Below are positions 35,267-44,636 of a DNA stretch of 64,000 bases, piece by piece. The position numbers and the translations under genes were made by a program. The DNA comes from Lapidilactobacillus achengensis (GTDB lineage Bacteria; Bacillota; Bacilli; Lactobacillales; Lactobacillaceae), in contig NZ_RHOV01000009.1 in assembly GCF_003946655.1 (NCBI RefSeq), positions 1 to 64,000 of the forward strand, read 5' to 3'. Within the stretch, counting starts at the first letter, position 1. Every line of letters starts with the position of its first letter. A model generated the notes under the pieces. The model did not search any database. It saw nothing but the letters and a program-made list of their open reading frames with translations, and was not told the origin of the DNA.

Positions 35267-38200
35267 ATGCCAGATTTAGTAAACGGAACTACAAGGATCC
35301 AAATCTTAAAGAATGGCGCCATCGGTAAAATCATGGACGACCAAGTCATGGTCGATCAAGTCGCAGGTAATGCGTTGGATGGCGGCTTAATGAATGTCTA
35401 TTTACGGATTCGCCAAGGGGAGACGTGGTTGTTTCAGCCATTATTAGGCCCGGATGCCAAGAGCACGGTCAAGTTTGACGCCACGACTGCCGTTTGGTCA
35501 GGAACATTTCAAACGCTGCACTATCAGCTGCAACTCGATGTCTGCCAGGGTCACTGGTTTTGGCAGGCCAAGGTTGCTGATCCAGAGGGGTTGGCGTTCG
35601 ATCTGACTTACGTGCAGGACTTGGGGATGGGGACGGAAGGCTATGTTACCAGTAATGAGGCTTATGCGGCCCAATACTTGGATCACTTCGTTGTCCAGTC
35701 AGGTGACCAAATCACGATCGGGTCACGGCAAAACCAGGATCAAAATGGACGGCATCCCTATATTCAACAGGGGTCATTCTCGGGGTTGGCCAGCTTCTCA
35801 ACGGATGGCAATCAGTTCTTCGGGACCCACTCCCGGCTTGATTCGGTGCCACAAGCCATGCAAACACACCAGTTGGCCAATCAGAAGATCCAATATGAAT
35901 CCGGTGTGATTGCGTTGCGGACGCCGCTGCAGACCACGGATGGTGAAGTGGTTTTCTATGCGGCAGTCTGTCAGGATCAGCCTGATAATAATCAAACGCT
36001 GCTGATCGATTCTCAAGAATTAGCACGGGAATTTGAGCAAGTTCAGCAACGGGGTCATCAGTTGCAAGCCTTGATGCCGACCAAACGTCGCTTAAAGTTG
36101 GGTACGGTTATCGCGGGGCAGCCTTTAAGCGCAGCCGAGCTTGAACGCCGGTTCCCACAACGGTGCCAAGTTGAAATGAAACAGGGGCAAGTACAGTCGT
36201 TCTTTACGCCCACGGCTGAACACGTGGTTTTGCAAAGCAAGGAATTGGAACAAGAACGACCGACGGGTAATATCGTAATGGCGGAAACCGCGATCGTCCC
36301 CGGGAAACCGGTACTGGCAACAACTCAATTCATGGCGGGGGTCTTTGAATCGCACGTTGTGTTTGGCAACACCAATACGCAGATGCTTACGACACATACA
36401 CGTGACAGCCTTAACCTGCTCAAGGTGACGGGAACACGGATCTATCTGAGTGCGCCAGGTGAAACGACCTATCATCTGCTGGGGGTACCGTCTGCTTATG
36501 TGATGAGCTATAACGGCGGTGATTGGATCTATCAATTGGCAGATGATGTGATCGAGATCAGTGATGACGCGGAAGCCACGGCGCCACAATTGACTTTACG
36601 TTTCCGCTCGCAACAAGGGCGGAAATATCGAGTTCTGGTGACGACACAATTAAGCCAGCCAACCTTGGGCCAGACACCGATCGTGACCCGTGACCAGCAA
36701 ACGTTACAGATCATGCCTGAATTGACCACTTTGATGGCGCAACGGAACCCGCAACTCGGGTATCAGATCGATTATCAACAAAACGATGCTCAAGCCTTAG
36801 TGCTTGGCGATGAAGGCTTGATTTTTGAAGCGGGGACCTTTGAACCCACTGACCAACTCGTCGCCCATTATCAAGAGACCTCTGCTTTTGTGATCAAGAC
36901 AGGTTTGGTCGGTCATGAAATCAAGAACTGTGACCTAGCACAAGTGCGCCGGCAACATCAGCAAGCGATCGAAACACTCTTACACGGCATTGAATTGGCA
37001 ACACCTAATCCTGAAAAACAGGCTTTGGTTGAGCAAACCAATTTAGTTTTACGTTGGTTTGCCCACGATGCCCTGGTCCATTTACTCTCCCCCCACGGCT
37101 TGGAACAGTATGGCGGTGCGGCTTGGGGAACGCGTGATGTTTCTCAGGGACCGGTTGAACTATTTACGGCAACTGGCCGCTTGGATTTGGTGCGGGCAAT
37201 CATCTTGAAATTATACCAACACCAATTTGTTGAAGATGGCAATTGGCCGCAGTGGTTTATGTACGACGAATATGCTGATATGTTTGCGGATGAAAGTCAT
37301 GGCGACATTATTGTCTGGCCGTTAAAAGTGGTTGTGGACTATCTGAAGCTGACTCAAGATGACGAGCTATTGAATGTCCAACTACCCTATATGAGCCGCA
37401 CCACCAAGCAGGCCACCGCGCAAACGGCGTCACTGCGCGAGCACATTATTAAGCAATTGACCTATCTCAAGACGCATTTTCTACCTGGGACTTATATTTC
37501 TGGTTATGGCGATGGCGACTGGGATGACACCTTGCAACCGGCCAATGCGACCTTGAAACAAGGCATGGCCAGCACTTGGACGATGGAACTGACCATCGAA
37601 ACGATGCGATTGGCGGAACAGGTTTTCGCTAACGATGCGCTGATTGATCAGGTAGCAGGTCTGGCAGCCAAAATGTCGCGTGATTTCCAGAAGTATTTCA
37701 TGACCGATGATACTTTACCAGGCTTCATTTATTTAGATCAGGATCAGCATGTGCGTCAAATCATTCATCCGAATGACCACCAAACCGGGATTGATTATCG
37801 TCTGCTGCCCCTATCTCAAGGCGTTCTCAGCCAGATCTTAACGGGAACCGCGGCGGATGAGGCCCTGGCACTGATCAAGGAGCATCTGCTCTTCCCTGAT
37901 GGGGTCCGCTTGATGAACAAGCCGTCAACCTATCACGGCGGCGTCAGCGAGACATTCAAGCGAGCCGAACAAGCCGCGAATTTCGGTCGGGAAATCGGCT
38001 TGCTGTATGTTCACGCCCATATTCGTTATGCCAATGCCATTGCGGATCATGGTGATCAAGCCCAAGCGTGGCACCTATTGCAACTCGTTAATCCGATCAA
38101 CTTGCAACAACGGGTCAGCAATGCTGAAACGCGGCAAAGCAACGTTTACTTCTCCAGTTCCGATGCTGACTTCGCGGATCGTTATACCGCGCAACGAGAC

Positions 38201-38389
38201 TTTGACCAGCTAAGAACGCAACAAGTCGGCGTGAAAGGCGGTTGGCGCTTATACAGTAGTGGCCCTGGCATCTATATCGGGACGCTCTTGCGTAGTGTTT
38301 TCCGGCTCACCGACGTAGAAACGTTTAAACGAGTTGAAGAAGGGCTATCTCTGCCGTTTGATCCCGAAATCAAAATAACAAACCGCTAG
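35267..38389 (+). CDS. GH94-like glycoside phosphorylase, probably 1,2-beta-oligoglucan phosphorylase
   Basis: A 1040-residue cytosolic protein. The N-terminal half is beta-sandwich-like. The C-terminal (alpha/alpha)6 barrel begins near 580 and contains YGGAAWGTRDVSQGPVEL, DESHGDIIVWPLKVV and GYGDGDWDDTLQPANAT, where the Asp after GDW is the likely general acid of GH94. Length and layout fit the 1,2-beta-oligoglucan phosphorylases (Listeria Lin1839 type) better than cellobiose phosphorylases (about 800 residues). The reaction would convert beta-1,2-glucooligosaccharides plus phosphate to glucose 1-phosphate. ATG 35267 follows CGGAGGT. Confidence 0.8.
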   Translation: MPDLVNGTTRIQILKNGAIGKIMDDQVMVDQVAGNALDGGLMNVYLRIRQGETWLFQPLLGPDAKSTVKFDATTAVWSGTFQTLHYQLQLDVCQGHWFWQAKVADPEGLAFDLTYVQDLGMGTEGYVTSNEAYAAQYLDHFVVQSGDQITIGSRQNQDQNGRHPYIQQGSFSGLASFSTDGNQFFGTHSRLDSVPQAMQTHQLANQKIQYESGVIALRTPLQTTDGEVVFYAAVCQDQPDNNQTLLIDSQELAREFEQVQQRGHQLQALMPTKRRLKLGTVIAGQPLSAAELERRFPQRCQVEMKQGQVQSFFTPTAEHVVLQSKELEQERPTGNIVMAETAIVPGKPVLATTQFMAGVFESHVVFGNTNTQMLTTHTRDSLNLLKVTGTRIYLSAPGETTYHLLGVPSAYVMSYNGGDWIYQLADDVIEISDDAEATAPQLTLRFRSQQGRKYRVLVTTQLSQPTLGQTPIVTRDQQTLQIMPELTTLMAQRNPQLGYQIDYQQNDAQALVLGDEGLIFEAGTFEPTDQLVAHYQETSAFVIKTGLVGHEIKNCDLAQVRRQHQQAIETLLHGIELATPNPEKQALVEQTNLVLRWFAHDALVHLLSPHGLEQYGGAAWGTRDVSQGPVELFTATGRLDLVRAIILKLYQHQFVEDGNWPQWFMYDEYADMFADESHGDIIVWPLKVVVDYLKLTQDDELLNVQLPYMSRTTKQATAQTASLREHIIKQLTYLKTHFLPGTYISGYGDGDWDDTLQPANATLKQGMASTWTMELTIETMRLAEQVFANDALIDQVAGLAAKMSRDFQKYFMTDDTLPGFIYLDQDQHVRQIIHPNDHQTGIDYRLLPLSQGVLSQILTGTAADEALALIKEHLLFPDGVRLMNKPSTYHGGVSETFKRAEQAANFGREIGLLYVHAHIRYANAIADHGDQAQAWHLLQLVNPINLQQRVSNAETRQSNVYFSSSDADFADRYTAQRDFDQLRTQQVGVKGGWRLYSSGPGIYIGTLLRSVFRLTDVETFKRVEEGLSLPFDPEIKITNR

Positions 38390-38493
38390 TCTTTAAAACG
38401 CTACGAGGCGAATTCGTGGCGCTAACTGTTGGTAAATCAGGGATTTGTTTTTGATTATTATTTCTTGGTCAGAACAAATTAATAAAATGTTCA

Positions 38494-38551
38494 AGAAAAC
38501 GGTTGCAAGAAGACGGGTGCTGTGCTACTATTTCCTAGTAGAAACGTTTCA
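38494..38551 (+). promoter_or_regulatory. second promoter of the glucan locus with operator O3
   Basis: TTGCAA (38503-38508), 17 bases, TACTAT (38526-38531), then GAAACGTTTC at 38541-38550, placed to block elongation or initiation. AAGAAAACGGTTGCA (38493-38507) is a cre-like match over the -35 box. It drives the transporter part of the locus. Confidence 0.7.
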
Positions 38552-38592
38552 CCAAAATGAGAGGATCATTTTGAGAGAGGAGGAAAATTTAT

Positions 38593-38619
38593 ATGATTGC
38601 TCTGAATCGTATGAATTGA
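38593..38619 (+). CDS. 8-residue leader ORF before the permease gene
   Basis: ATG at 38593 follows an excellent GAGAGAGGAGG ribosome site and encodes MIALNRMN, ending TGA at 38617-38619. The permease ATG (38626) comes 6 bases later, has no ribosome site of its own, and an in-frame TAG directly precedes it. The leader therefore probably delivers ribosomes to the permease by reinitiation. Confidence 0.55.
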   Translation: MIALNRMN

Positions 38620-38625
38620 TTGTAG

Positions 38626-39537
38626 ATGAACACATTAAAAAGGCTCTATAAACAAAGACAATTACAATTGATGGTTTTACCGGGCATCATCTTCATGATT
38701 ATCTTTAACTATATTCCGATCTATGGGATCATCACCGCGTTCAAGCGTTATACGATCGTTGATAGTATGAGCTCGGCGCCGTGGGTGGGGTTAGAGAACT
38801 TCAAACTGATCGTGCAGGATTCGTTCTTCTGGGAATCCGTGCGTAATACCTTGGCAATCAGCTTGATGAAATTATTCTTAGGGTTCGCCATTCCGATTTT
38901 CTTGGCTATTATGATTTTTGAAGTTAAGAATATGCGTTTTAAGAAGATCGTCCAAACGATTTCTTATATCCCTCACTTTTTCTCTTGGATCGTATTGGGT
39001 GGGATGTTGATCTCTTGGTTGTCAACGGACGGATTCTTCAACCAAACATTGATGGCGTTAGGGTTGATGCATAAGGGCAATAACCATTTGCTTGATCCTA
39101 GTCAGTATTGGTGGATCGCCGTCTTATCTGACCTCTGGAAGGAAGTTGGCTGGGGCACGATCCTGTATCTTGCCGGCATGTCACGGATCGACCCAACGTT
39201 GTATGAAGCAGCGCGGATGGATGGCGCGACTAAGATGACACAAATCACGCGGATCACGATTCCGCTATTGGCACCGATCATTTCTCTGAACTTGATTTTG
39301 AATGTCAGCGGTTTGCTGGGTTCCAACTTGGATCAAACCTTGGTCCTGATGAACTCACAGAACCAATCCCACGCGGAAGTGATCAACTCGTTTGTTTATC
39401 GCATGGGGTTGACTCAAGGCGACTTCTCATACGCGACCGCGGTTGGGTTAGGCATCTCGATCGTTTCAGTCATTTTATTGGTGATCACAGATCGAATCAC
39501 ACGCAAGCTTAATGATGGTCATTCCATCATTGTTTAG
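38626..39537 (+). CDS. carbohydrate ABC transporter permease (LplB-like)
   Basis: A 303-residue inner-membrane permease with six spans and the EAA motif (YEAARMDGATKMTQITRITIP). It matches the first permease of LplB/YtcP-type oligosaccharide importers and partners the gene at 39550. Translation probably depends on the small leader ORF. No ATPase gene is in the locus; a shared MsmX-type ATPase elsewhere is expected, as known for such systems. Confidence 0.92.
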   Translation: MNTLKRLYKQRQLQLMVLPGIIFMIIFNYIPIYGIITAFKRYTIVDSMSSAPWVGLENFKLIVQDSFFWESVRNTLAISLMKLFLGFAIPIFLAIMIFEVKNMRFKKIVQTISYIPHFFSWIVLGGMLISWLSTDGFFNQTLMALGLMHKGNNHLLDPSQYWWIAVLSDLWKEVGWGTILYLAGMSRIDPTLYEAARMDGATKMTQITRITIPLLAPIISLNLILNVSGLLGSNLDQTLVLMNSQNQSHAEVINSFVYRMGLTQGDFSYATAVGLGISIVSVILLVITDRITRKLNDGHSIIV

Positions 39538-39549
39538 GAGGGGAACTTA

Positions 39550-40437
39550 ATGGAGTTAAAAAAGAAACCCAGGAGTGAAGGGTATTGGTTTTACTTTTTT
39601 AATACGATAATTCTGATTCTCTTCTCCTTATTGATCGTGGTTCCGATTTGGAACATCTTAGTTTCATCGGTATCGTCCAATGCAGGTCTGGCCAGTGGTG
39701 GGTTGATGCTCTGGCCGAAGGATTTCACTTTTCAAAACTATACCAAGGTTTTCTCGGACAGTAGTATTCCTAAAGCCTTTGGGATCTCGATCCTGAAAAC
39801 GGTGATCGGGGCAGGGACCCATACGGTCTTCTGCGCGATCGTTGCTTACGCGTTAAGTAAATCGCGCTTGATCGGTCGGAAATTTTACACGACAATGGGC
39901 GTGATCACCATGTACTTTGGTGGTGGGATGATCCCGACTTACCTGTTGATCAAATCATTGGGCTTGCTGGATACGTTCTGGGTCTACATCATTCCTGCAC
40001 TGTTTAGCTATTATGACTGTGTGATCCTCATGAACTTCTTTAGAGAAATTCCTGCTTCATTGGAAGAATCAGCTAAGATCGATGGGGCATCAGAATGGAA
40101 GATTTTCGCTGATATCTATTTACCGCTGACAAAACCAGCATTGGCCACGATCATTCTATTCAACGGTGTTGGTCAGTGGAACGACTTTATGACCACAAAG
40201 CTATATATTACGAAGCAATACCTTTATCCGTTACAAATGAAAATCTACGAGATCATCGTTCAGTCCAACTTGAGTAGTATGACGCAAAGTGGGAGTACAG
40301 ACGTGATCTTCAAGGCGACGACCCGTGGCGTTCAACTGGCGACGATCGTCATCACAACAGTGCCGATCCTGATTATTTATCCTTTATTACAGAAGCACTT
40401 CATCGCTGGCATGATGGAAGGCGCGGTCAAGGAATAA
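39550..40437 (+). CDS. carbohydrate ABC transporter permease (YtcP-like)
   Basis: A 295-residue membrane protein with six spans and the EAA loop (LEESAKIDGASEWKIFADIYLP). Second permease of the oligosaccharide importer. ATG 39550 follows AGGAGGGG, 12 bases after the previous stop. Confidence 0.93.
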   Translation: MELKKKPRSEGYWFYFFNTIILILFSLLIVVPIWNILVSSVSSNAGLASGGLMLWPKDFTFQNYTKVFSDSSIPKAFGISILKTVIGAGTHTVFCAIVAYALSKSRLIGRKFYTTMGVITMYFGGGMIPTYLLIKSLGLLDTFWVYIIPALFSYYDCVILMNFFREIPASLEESAKIDGASEWKIFADIYLPLTKPALATIILFNGVGQWNDFMTTKLYITKQYLYPLQMKIYEIIVQSNLSSMTQSGSTDVIFKATTRGVQLATIVITTVPILIIYPLLQKHFIAGMMEGAVKE

Positions 40438-40497
40438 CGAGCATCTTCAACTTGGTTTAAGGGTTAATAAAATAGCATTAAGAAAGTGGGAGAATCA

Positions 40498-42099
40498 ATG
40501 AAAAAATTAATCTATGGTTTAGCGGCGATCGTTGCAACGTTAGGGCTAAGCGCTTGTGGCAGCAACAAAGATTCAGGTAGCAATTCTGATTTCTCGATCA
40601 AGGATCGTTACACCTTGAATGCGAACAAGCCAGCGTGGAAATTAGACAAGAAGAAAAAGACCACTGATATTACTTGGTACATCAACTCAGATTGGACGGC
40701 TTTACCATTCGGGAAAGATGTGACGACGGCGCAGATCAAGAAGGATCTGAACATCAATGTTAAATTCATCACCGGTGATGATTCGAAACTGAACGCGATG
40801 ATCTCTGGCGGTGATATGCCAGACATCGTAACGTTGATGGACAAGACCAGTCAAGCAGCTGAAAAGGCCAATAGTTGGGCCTCTTCATTAAACGATTTGG
40901 CTAAGAAGTATGATCCTTACTTTACGAAAGTAGCCAATAAAGATACGATGAAATGGTTCTCCTTATCAGATGGGAAAACATATGGCTATCCTAACTACTC
41001 GAACACGAAGAAAGATTATGAAAGCGGCACGATCCCAGTCAATGATAACTTCGTGATTCGCGAAGACGTCTACGACGCTTTGGGCAAGCCTGATTTCACG
41101 ACACCAGAAGGGTTCGTCAAGTCATTGAACGCGATCAAAGCGAAGTATCCTGATCTAACGCCATTTGGTTTCACAACCGTTGGCGATGGCGCCGGTCCTT
41201 TCACTGACAAATTACAAGATTTCTTAGGGGTACCACTAGAGAAGAAGAATGGTTCGTTCTATGATCGTAACCTGGATCCTGAATATGTTAGCTGGTTAAA
41301 GGCCTTGAACCAAGCGTATCGTGATAAGAATATCGTTGATGATAGCTTCACTGACGATGGCGCAACTTATGACCAAAAGGTTAAACAAGGTGATTATGCG
41401 GTTATGTTAGTTGCCGGAACAAGTGGTCAAGGTGGTAACTACACGGACTTCATGAAGAACTCCAAGACTCGTTACATCGCAATCGACGGACCTTCAAGCA
41501 CATCAGGACGGAAAGCAACTTTGAGCCAAACGGGTATTTCCGGTTGGTTGATCAACTACATTACTAAAGATGCGAAAGACCCTGCTAAAGTCATGGAATT
41601 GTTTACTTATTTAATCGACAAACCAGGACAGATCTTAACCAAATATGGGATCGAAGGGGTTACTTATAAGTACAACGATGCTGGCAAGATCGAATACCTG
41701 CCTGAAGTCAAAGCGTTAGAGAAGAGCGACAACGATGCTTACAACAAGAAATATGGGATCAGCCGCTTCAACTACTTCAATAACGACCGGATGAATGCCC
41801 TCAAAGCACCTGAAGAATCCGCTTTGACGCAAATGCAACAATGGGGCAAGGGCAAGCTTTATCCACACTTTGTCATTGAAAACATCAAGCCACAAGCTGG
41901 CACACCAGCAGCACGGTCCTACGATCAAGTTCAGACTAAGTTGAATAGTACAGTGATCTCCCTGATCCGGGCTAAGGATGACAATGGTTTCGATAGCACG
42001 TTATCAAGTTATCGCTCATTCTTAAAGCAGAACAAGTGGAGTGACATCGAGAAAACACTGACTAAGAACATGAAAGAGAACCGTTCTAAGTTGAACTAA
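40498..42099 (+). CDS. oligosaccharide-binding lipoprotein
   Basis: A 533-residue extracellular binding lipoprotein. Signal MKKLIYGLAAIVATLGLSAC with lipobox LSAC and lipidated Cys at residue 20. The size and the features ITWYINSDWTALPFGKD and NYSNTKKDY put it with the large LplA-like binding proteins. Start moved from ATG 40486 to ATG 40498 because GTGGGAG is 5 bases before it. By synteny with Listeria Lin1841 it probably binds beta-1,2-glucooligosaccharides. Confidence 0.9.
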   Translation: MKKLIYGLAAIVATLGLSACGSNKDSGSNSDFSIKDRYTLNANKPAWKLDKKKKTTDITWYINSDWTALPFGKDVTTAQIKKDLNINVKFITGDDSKLNAMISGGDMPDIVTLMDKTSQAAEKANSWASSLNDLAKKYDPYFTKVANKDTMKWFSLSDGKTYGYPNYSNTKKDYESGTIPVNDNFVIREDVYDALGKPDFTTPEGFVKSLNAIKAKYPDLTPFGFTTVGDGAGPFTDKLQDFLGVPLEKKNGSFYDRNLDPEYVSWLKALNQAYRDKNIVDDSFTDDGATYDQKVKQGDYAVMLVAGTSGQGGNYTDFMKNSKTRYIAIDGPSSTSGRKATLSQTGISGWLINYITKDAKDPAKVMELFTYLIDKPGQILTKYGIEGVTYKYNDAGKIEYLPEVKALEKSDNDAYNKKYGISRFNYFNNDRMNALKAPEESALTQMQQWGKGKLYPHFVIENIKPQAGTPAARSYDQVQTKLNSTVISLIRAKDDNGFDSTLSSYRSFLKQNKWSDIEKTLTKNMKENRSKLN

Positions 42100-42141
42100 A
42101 GGAGTTGAAAACGGAAGTGTCCAGGGACACTTGCGGATAAT

Positions 42142-42729
42142 ATGAAACGAATCTTTTCAATCGAAGGGCCATATTACCGAATCATGGCATTTATCACCGA
42201 TCTATTTATGGTCAACCTCTTGTTCCTGATCTCATGTTTGACGGTCGTCTTTAGCGGTGCGGGGCTGATTGCCCTCTATCAAGCCGCTCAGCGATTGTTG
42301 CGGGGAAATACGGAAGGGGTCGTGCAACTATTCATTGCTGAAGTCCGGGCCAACTTGCGCCGGGGATTGAAATTATTAGGCATTGTCGGTGGTGTGATCG
42401 CAAGTACCTTGACGCTTTTGTATCTCCTTTCGTTGCTTAGTCCACTGGTGGCGCCGATTTTGATTTTCGTCTTGGCGGCGATCCTCTTGATTCTGGCAAC
42501 ATTCATGTTGGTCTTTTCCTCAACAACGGCAACGGTCCAACGGGCTTTCGATCGGTCGATCTACTTGGTTTTCCGTCACATCGTCGCGAGCATTGCTATT
42601 CTCTTGATCCCGGCGTTGACAATTTGGTTGATCGGTAAGTTTGGCTTTTATTTAGAATTTTGTTTTGGACCAGCGTTGGCCTGTCTGGCACAAGTATTTT
42701 TTGTAGAAAAGGTCGAGATTAAGCTATGA
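42142..42729 (+). CDS. DUF624 (YesL-like) membrane protein
   Basis: A 195-residue protein with four to five spans. The start MKRIFSIEGPYYRIMAFITD and following NLLFLISCLTVVFSGAG are typical of YesL/DUF624 proteins, which accompany LplB/YtcP-type sugar importers in Firmicutes and whose role is not established. A small hairpin (AAGTGTCCAGGGACACTT, 42115-42132) lies just before the start codon. Its stop overlaps the next ATG by four bases. Confidence 0.88.
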   Translation: MKRIFSIEGPYYRIMAFITDLFMVNLLFLISCLTVVFSGAGLIALYQAAQRLLRGNTEGVVQLFIAEVRANLRRGLKLLGIVGGVIASTLTLLYLLSLLSPLVAPILIFVLAAILLILATFMLVFSSTTATVQRAFDRSIYLVFRHIVASIAILLIPALTIWLIGKFGFYLEFCFGPALACLAQVFFVEKVEIKL

Positions 42730-43616
42730 GAGAAAAACAAGAATTCTGGGCGGGGGTTCAGGCCGAACTCGCCGTGCTCGATCCGGCGGTTGAACTAAAA
42801 CCGGCGCAGTATCAGTCGACAGCCTTCAACATTCAGGCGATCTCATTCACCAGCTTGTACGCAGAGCGGATCCGAGGGATTCTGATCGCACCTAAAACAA
42901 CCGCGAAAGTGCCGCTGGTCATTGATTATTTGGGATATACCAATTTCATCAGTGATCCTACACAGTTCTATCATTGGCCGGCGGTGGGGTGTGCGTGTTT
43001 GGTGATCGATAATCGGGGTCAGGGTGGTGCCACACTCGATCAACAGCCCTATGCGATCACATTTGGCACGACACCGATGGGCCAAGGGTTCTTGGATCCT
43101 CAAGATTTCTATATGAAACGCGTCGTGGCGGATCATTTACTTGAAGTCCAAGTTGGCCGCGATCTACCGATGATCGATGCTGATCGCATCTTCCTGCGTG
43201 GCGGTAGCCAAGGCGGTGGGTTGGCGGTGATGGTCGGCGCGTTGACACCGATCAAACTAAAGGCGATTTTTGCTGATGTGCCGAGTCAATCTAATTTGGT
43301 TGAACGCATCAAAGAGCGCGCCGGTTCTTATGGGGTTCTAGGGGATTATCTTGAACTTCACCCTGAGGATCAGGAAAAGGTTTTCGCGATGATCCGCTAC
43401 TTCGATACTCAATATTTCGCTAGCCAAATCAGCGCGCCTATCTACTGTTCGGTCGGTGACCAGGATACGACCTGTCCACCTGCGGATTTTCAGGTGACCT
43501 ATGATCGGATCACAGCACCGAAAGAACTCAAAGTTTATCACGGCCATGCTCATGAAGGTGGCGGTTTAGAACGATCAAAATGGGAAGTTGACCAAGTCTT
43601 GGCATTGATCGACTAA
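42726..43616 (+). CDS. acetyl-xylan-esterase-like hydrolase (CE7 type)
   Basis: A 296-residue cytosolic alpha/beta hydrolase. Motifs: DNRGQGG, the nucleophile elbow GGSQGGG, the acid in GDQDTTCPP and His in HAHEGGG match carbohydrate esterase family 7 (acetylxylan esterase/cephalosporin-C deacetylase). It overlaps the DUF624 gene as ATGA. It would remove acetyl groups from imported oligosaccharides; that suggests natural substrates are acetylated, which is inference. Confidence 0.88.
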   Translation: MREKQEFWAGVQAELAVLDPAVELKPAQYQSTAFNIQAISFTSLYAERIRGILIAPKTTAKVPLVIDYLGYTNFISDPTQFYHWPAVGCACLVIDNRGQGGATLDQQPYAITFGTTPMGQGFLDPQDFYMKRVVADHLLEVQVGRDLPMIDADRIFLRGGSQGGGLAVMVGALTPIKLKAIFADVPSQSNLVERIKERAGSYGVLGDYLELHPEDQEKVFAMIRYFDTQYFASQISAPIYCSVGDQDTTCPPADFQVTYDRITAPKELKVYHGHAHEGGGLERSKWEVDQVLALID

Positions 43617-43644
43617 AATAAGATGAAGAGGGTATTGTAGCGTG

Positions 43645-44406
43645 ATGCGAGTAGCAACATATAATGTTCGGGTCGATACCGACTATGATCAGGATTGGCA
43701 ATGGCGATTTAGGCAAGATAAGGTTTGTAGTTTGATAGCGTTCCATGACTGGGATCTGGTGGCGATCCAAGAAGTCCGTCCTAATCAAGTTCGCGATTTG
43801 ACGCAACTAGACGCTTATTCGGTCCTGGCGCAAGAACGCGATGGCGATGGTACCGGCGAAGGCTTGGCCCTGCTGATCAAAAAAGCCAAGTATCACATTA
43901 GCGACCACGGCGCCTTCTGGTTATCGGAGACGCCGGAGCAACCAAGTATTCATCCCGATGCGGCTTATCGCCGGGTTTGTGTCTGGGCGATCGTCCAGGA
44001 ACGTGCGACTGCTAAGGCCTCTCTGGTGGTCGATGTCCACTTGGATAACGAATCAGAGGTGGCTCGATATTCTGGGATGAAGGTGGTCTTACAGCAATTA
44101 GCGCAGCAGATCGCAGCTTATCCGACAATCATTTTAGGTGACTTTAACGCTGAGCCAGAGGAACGAGTCCACGGATTATTGGCGGAGAATTTCACCAATG
44201 CCAAGGCATTAGCGGACATTCCACATTATGGTCCCGTGGGTACATTCCAGAATTTCCAGTATAGCTTACCTTGGTCGCAACTCGAGAAAATTGATTATAT
44301 TTATACAAAAGGCTATGAAATCAAGGCAACCGGTGTGTTGACTGATTCGTTTGATAATAAGTACGCTTCGGATCATTTTCCATTGGAAGCTCGGTTAGTC
44401 AACTGA
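43645..44406 (+). CDS. endonuclease/exonuclease/phosphatase family protein
   Basis: About 253 residues. Fold motifs in order: ATYNVRVDTDYDQDW, WDLVAIQEV, VDVHLDN, ILGDFNAEP and SDHFPLEARL. Cytosolic EEP proteins of this length are common in sugar-use loci of lactobacilli; their substrate is unknown, possibly a phosphorylated metabolite. ATG 43645 or GTG 43642; GAGGG lies upstream. Confidence 0.88.
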   Translation: MRVATYNVRVDTDYDQDWQWRFRQDKVCSLIAFHDWDLVAIQEVRPNQVRDLTQLDAYSVLAQERDGDGTGEGLALLIKKAKYHISDHGAFWLSETPEQPSIHPDAAYRRVCVWAIVQERATAKASLVVDVHLDNESEVARYSGMKVVLQQLAQQIAAYPTIILGDFNAEPEERVHGLLAENFTNAKALADIPHYGPVGTFQNFQYSLPWSQLEKIDYIYTKGYEIKATGVLTDSFDNKYASDHFPLEARLVN

Positions 44407-44498
44407 GGTAGTCTTGCTAGGGTAACCTCCCCAAGAAGTAGTGGCTGCATAAGCAGAGAGGTACTTGCGAGAATACCAAAAGGTTTGTAAGTAGTTGT

Positions 44499-44550
44499 GG
44501 GGGCGATTCTGAGAATGCAGTCAGTTGCATTCAAAGAACCTGCCCCTTTT
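44499..44550 (+). terminator. terminator of the transporter-esterase operon
   Basis: GGGGGC and GCCCC enclose an inner hairpin GAATGCA/TGCATTC, followed by TTTT. Confidence 0.75.
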
Positions 44551-44636
44551 GTGCTAATATTATCTCTAGTATGGTAATATTGTGTTATTCAGCGCATAGT
44601 CAACAAGTAAGAAATTAAAGTAGGGAGTTTTTGCCA

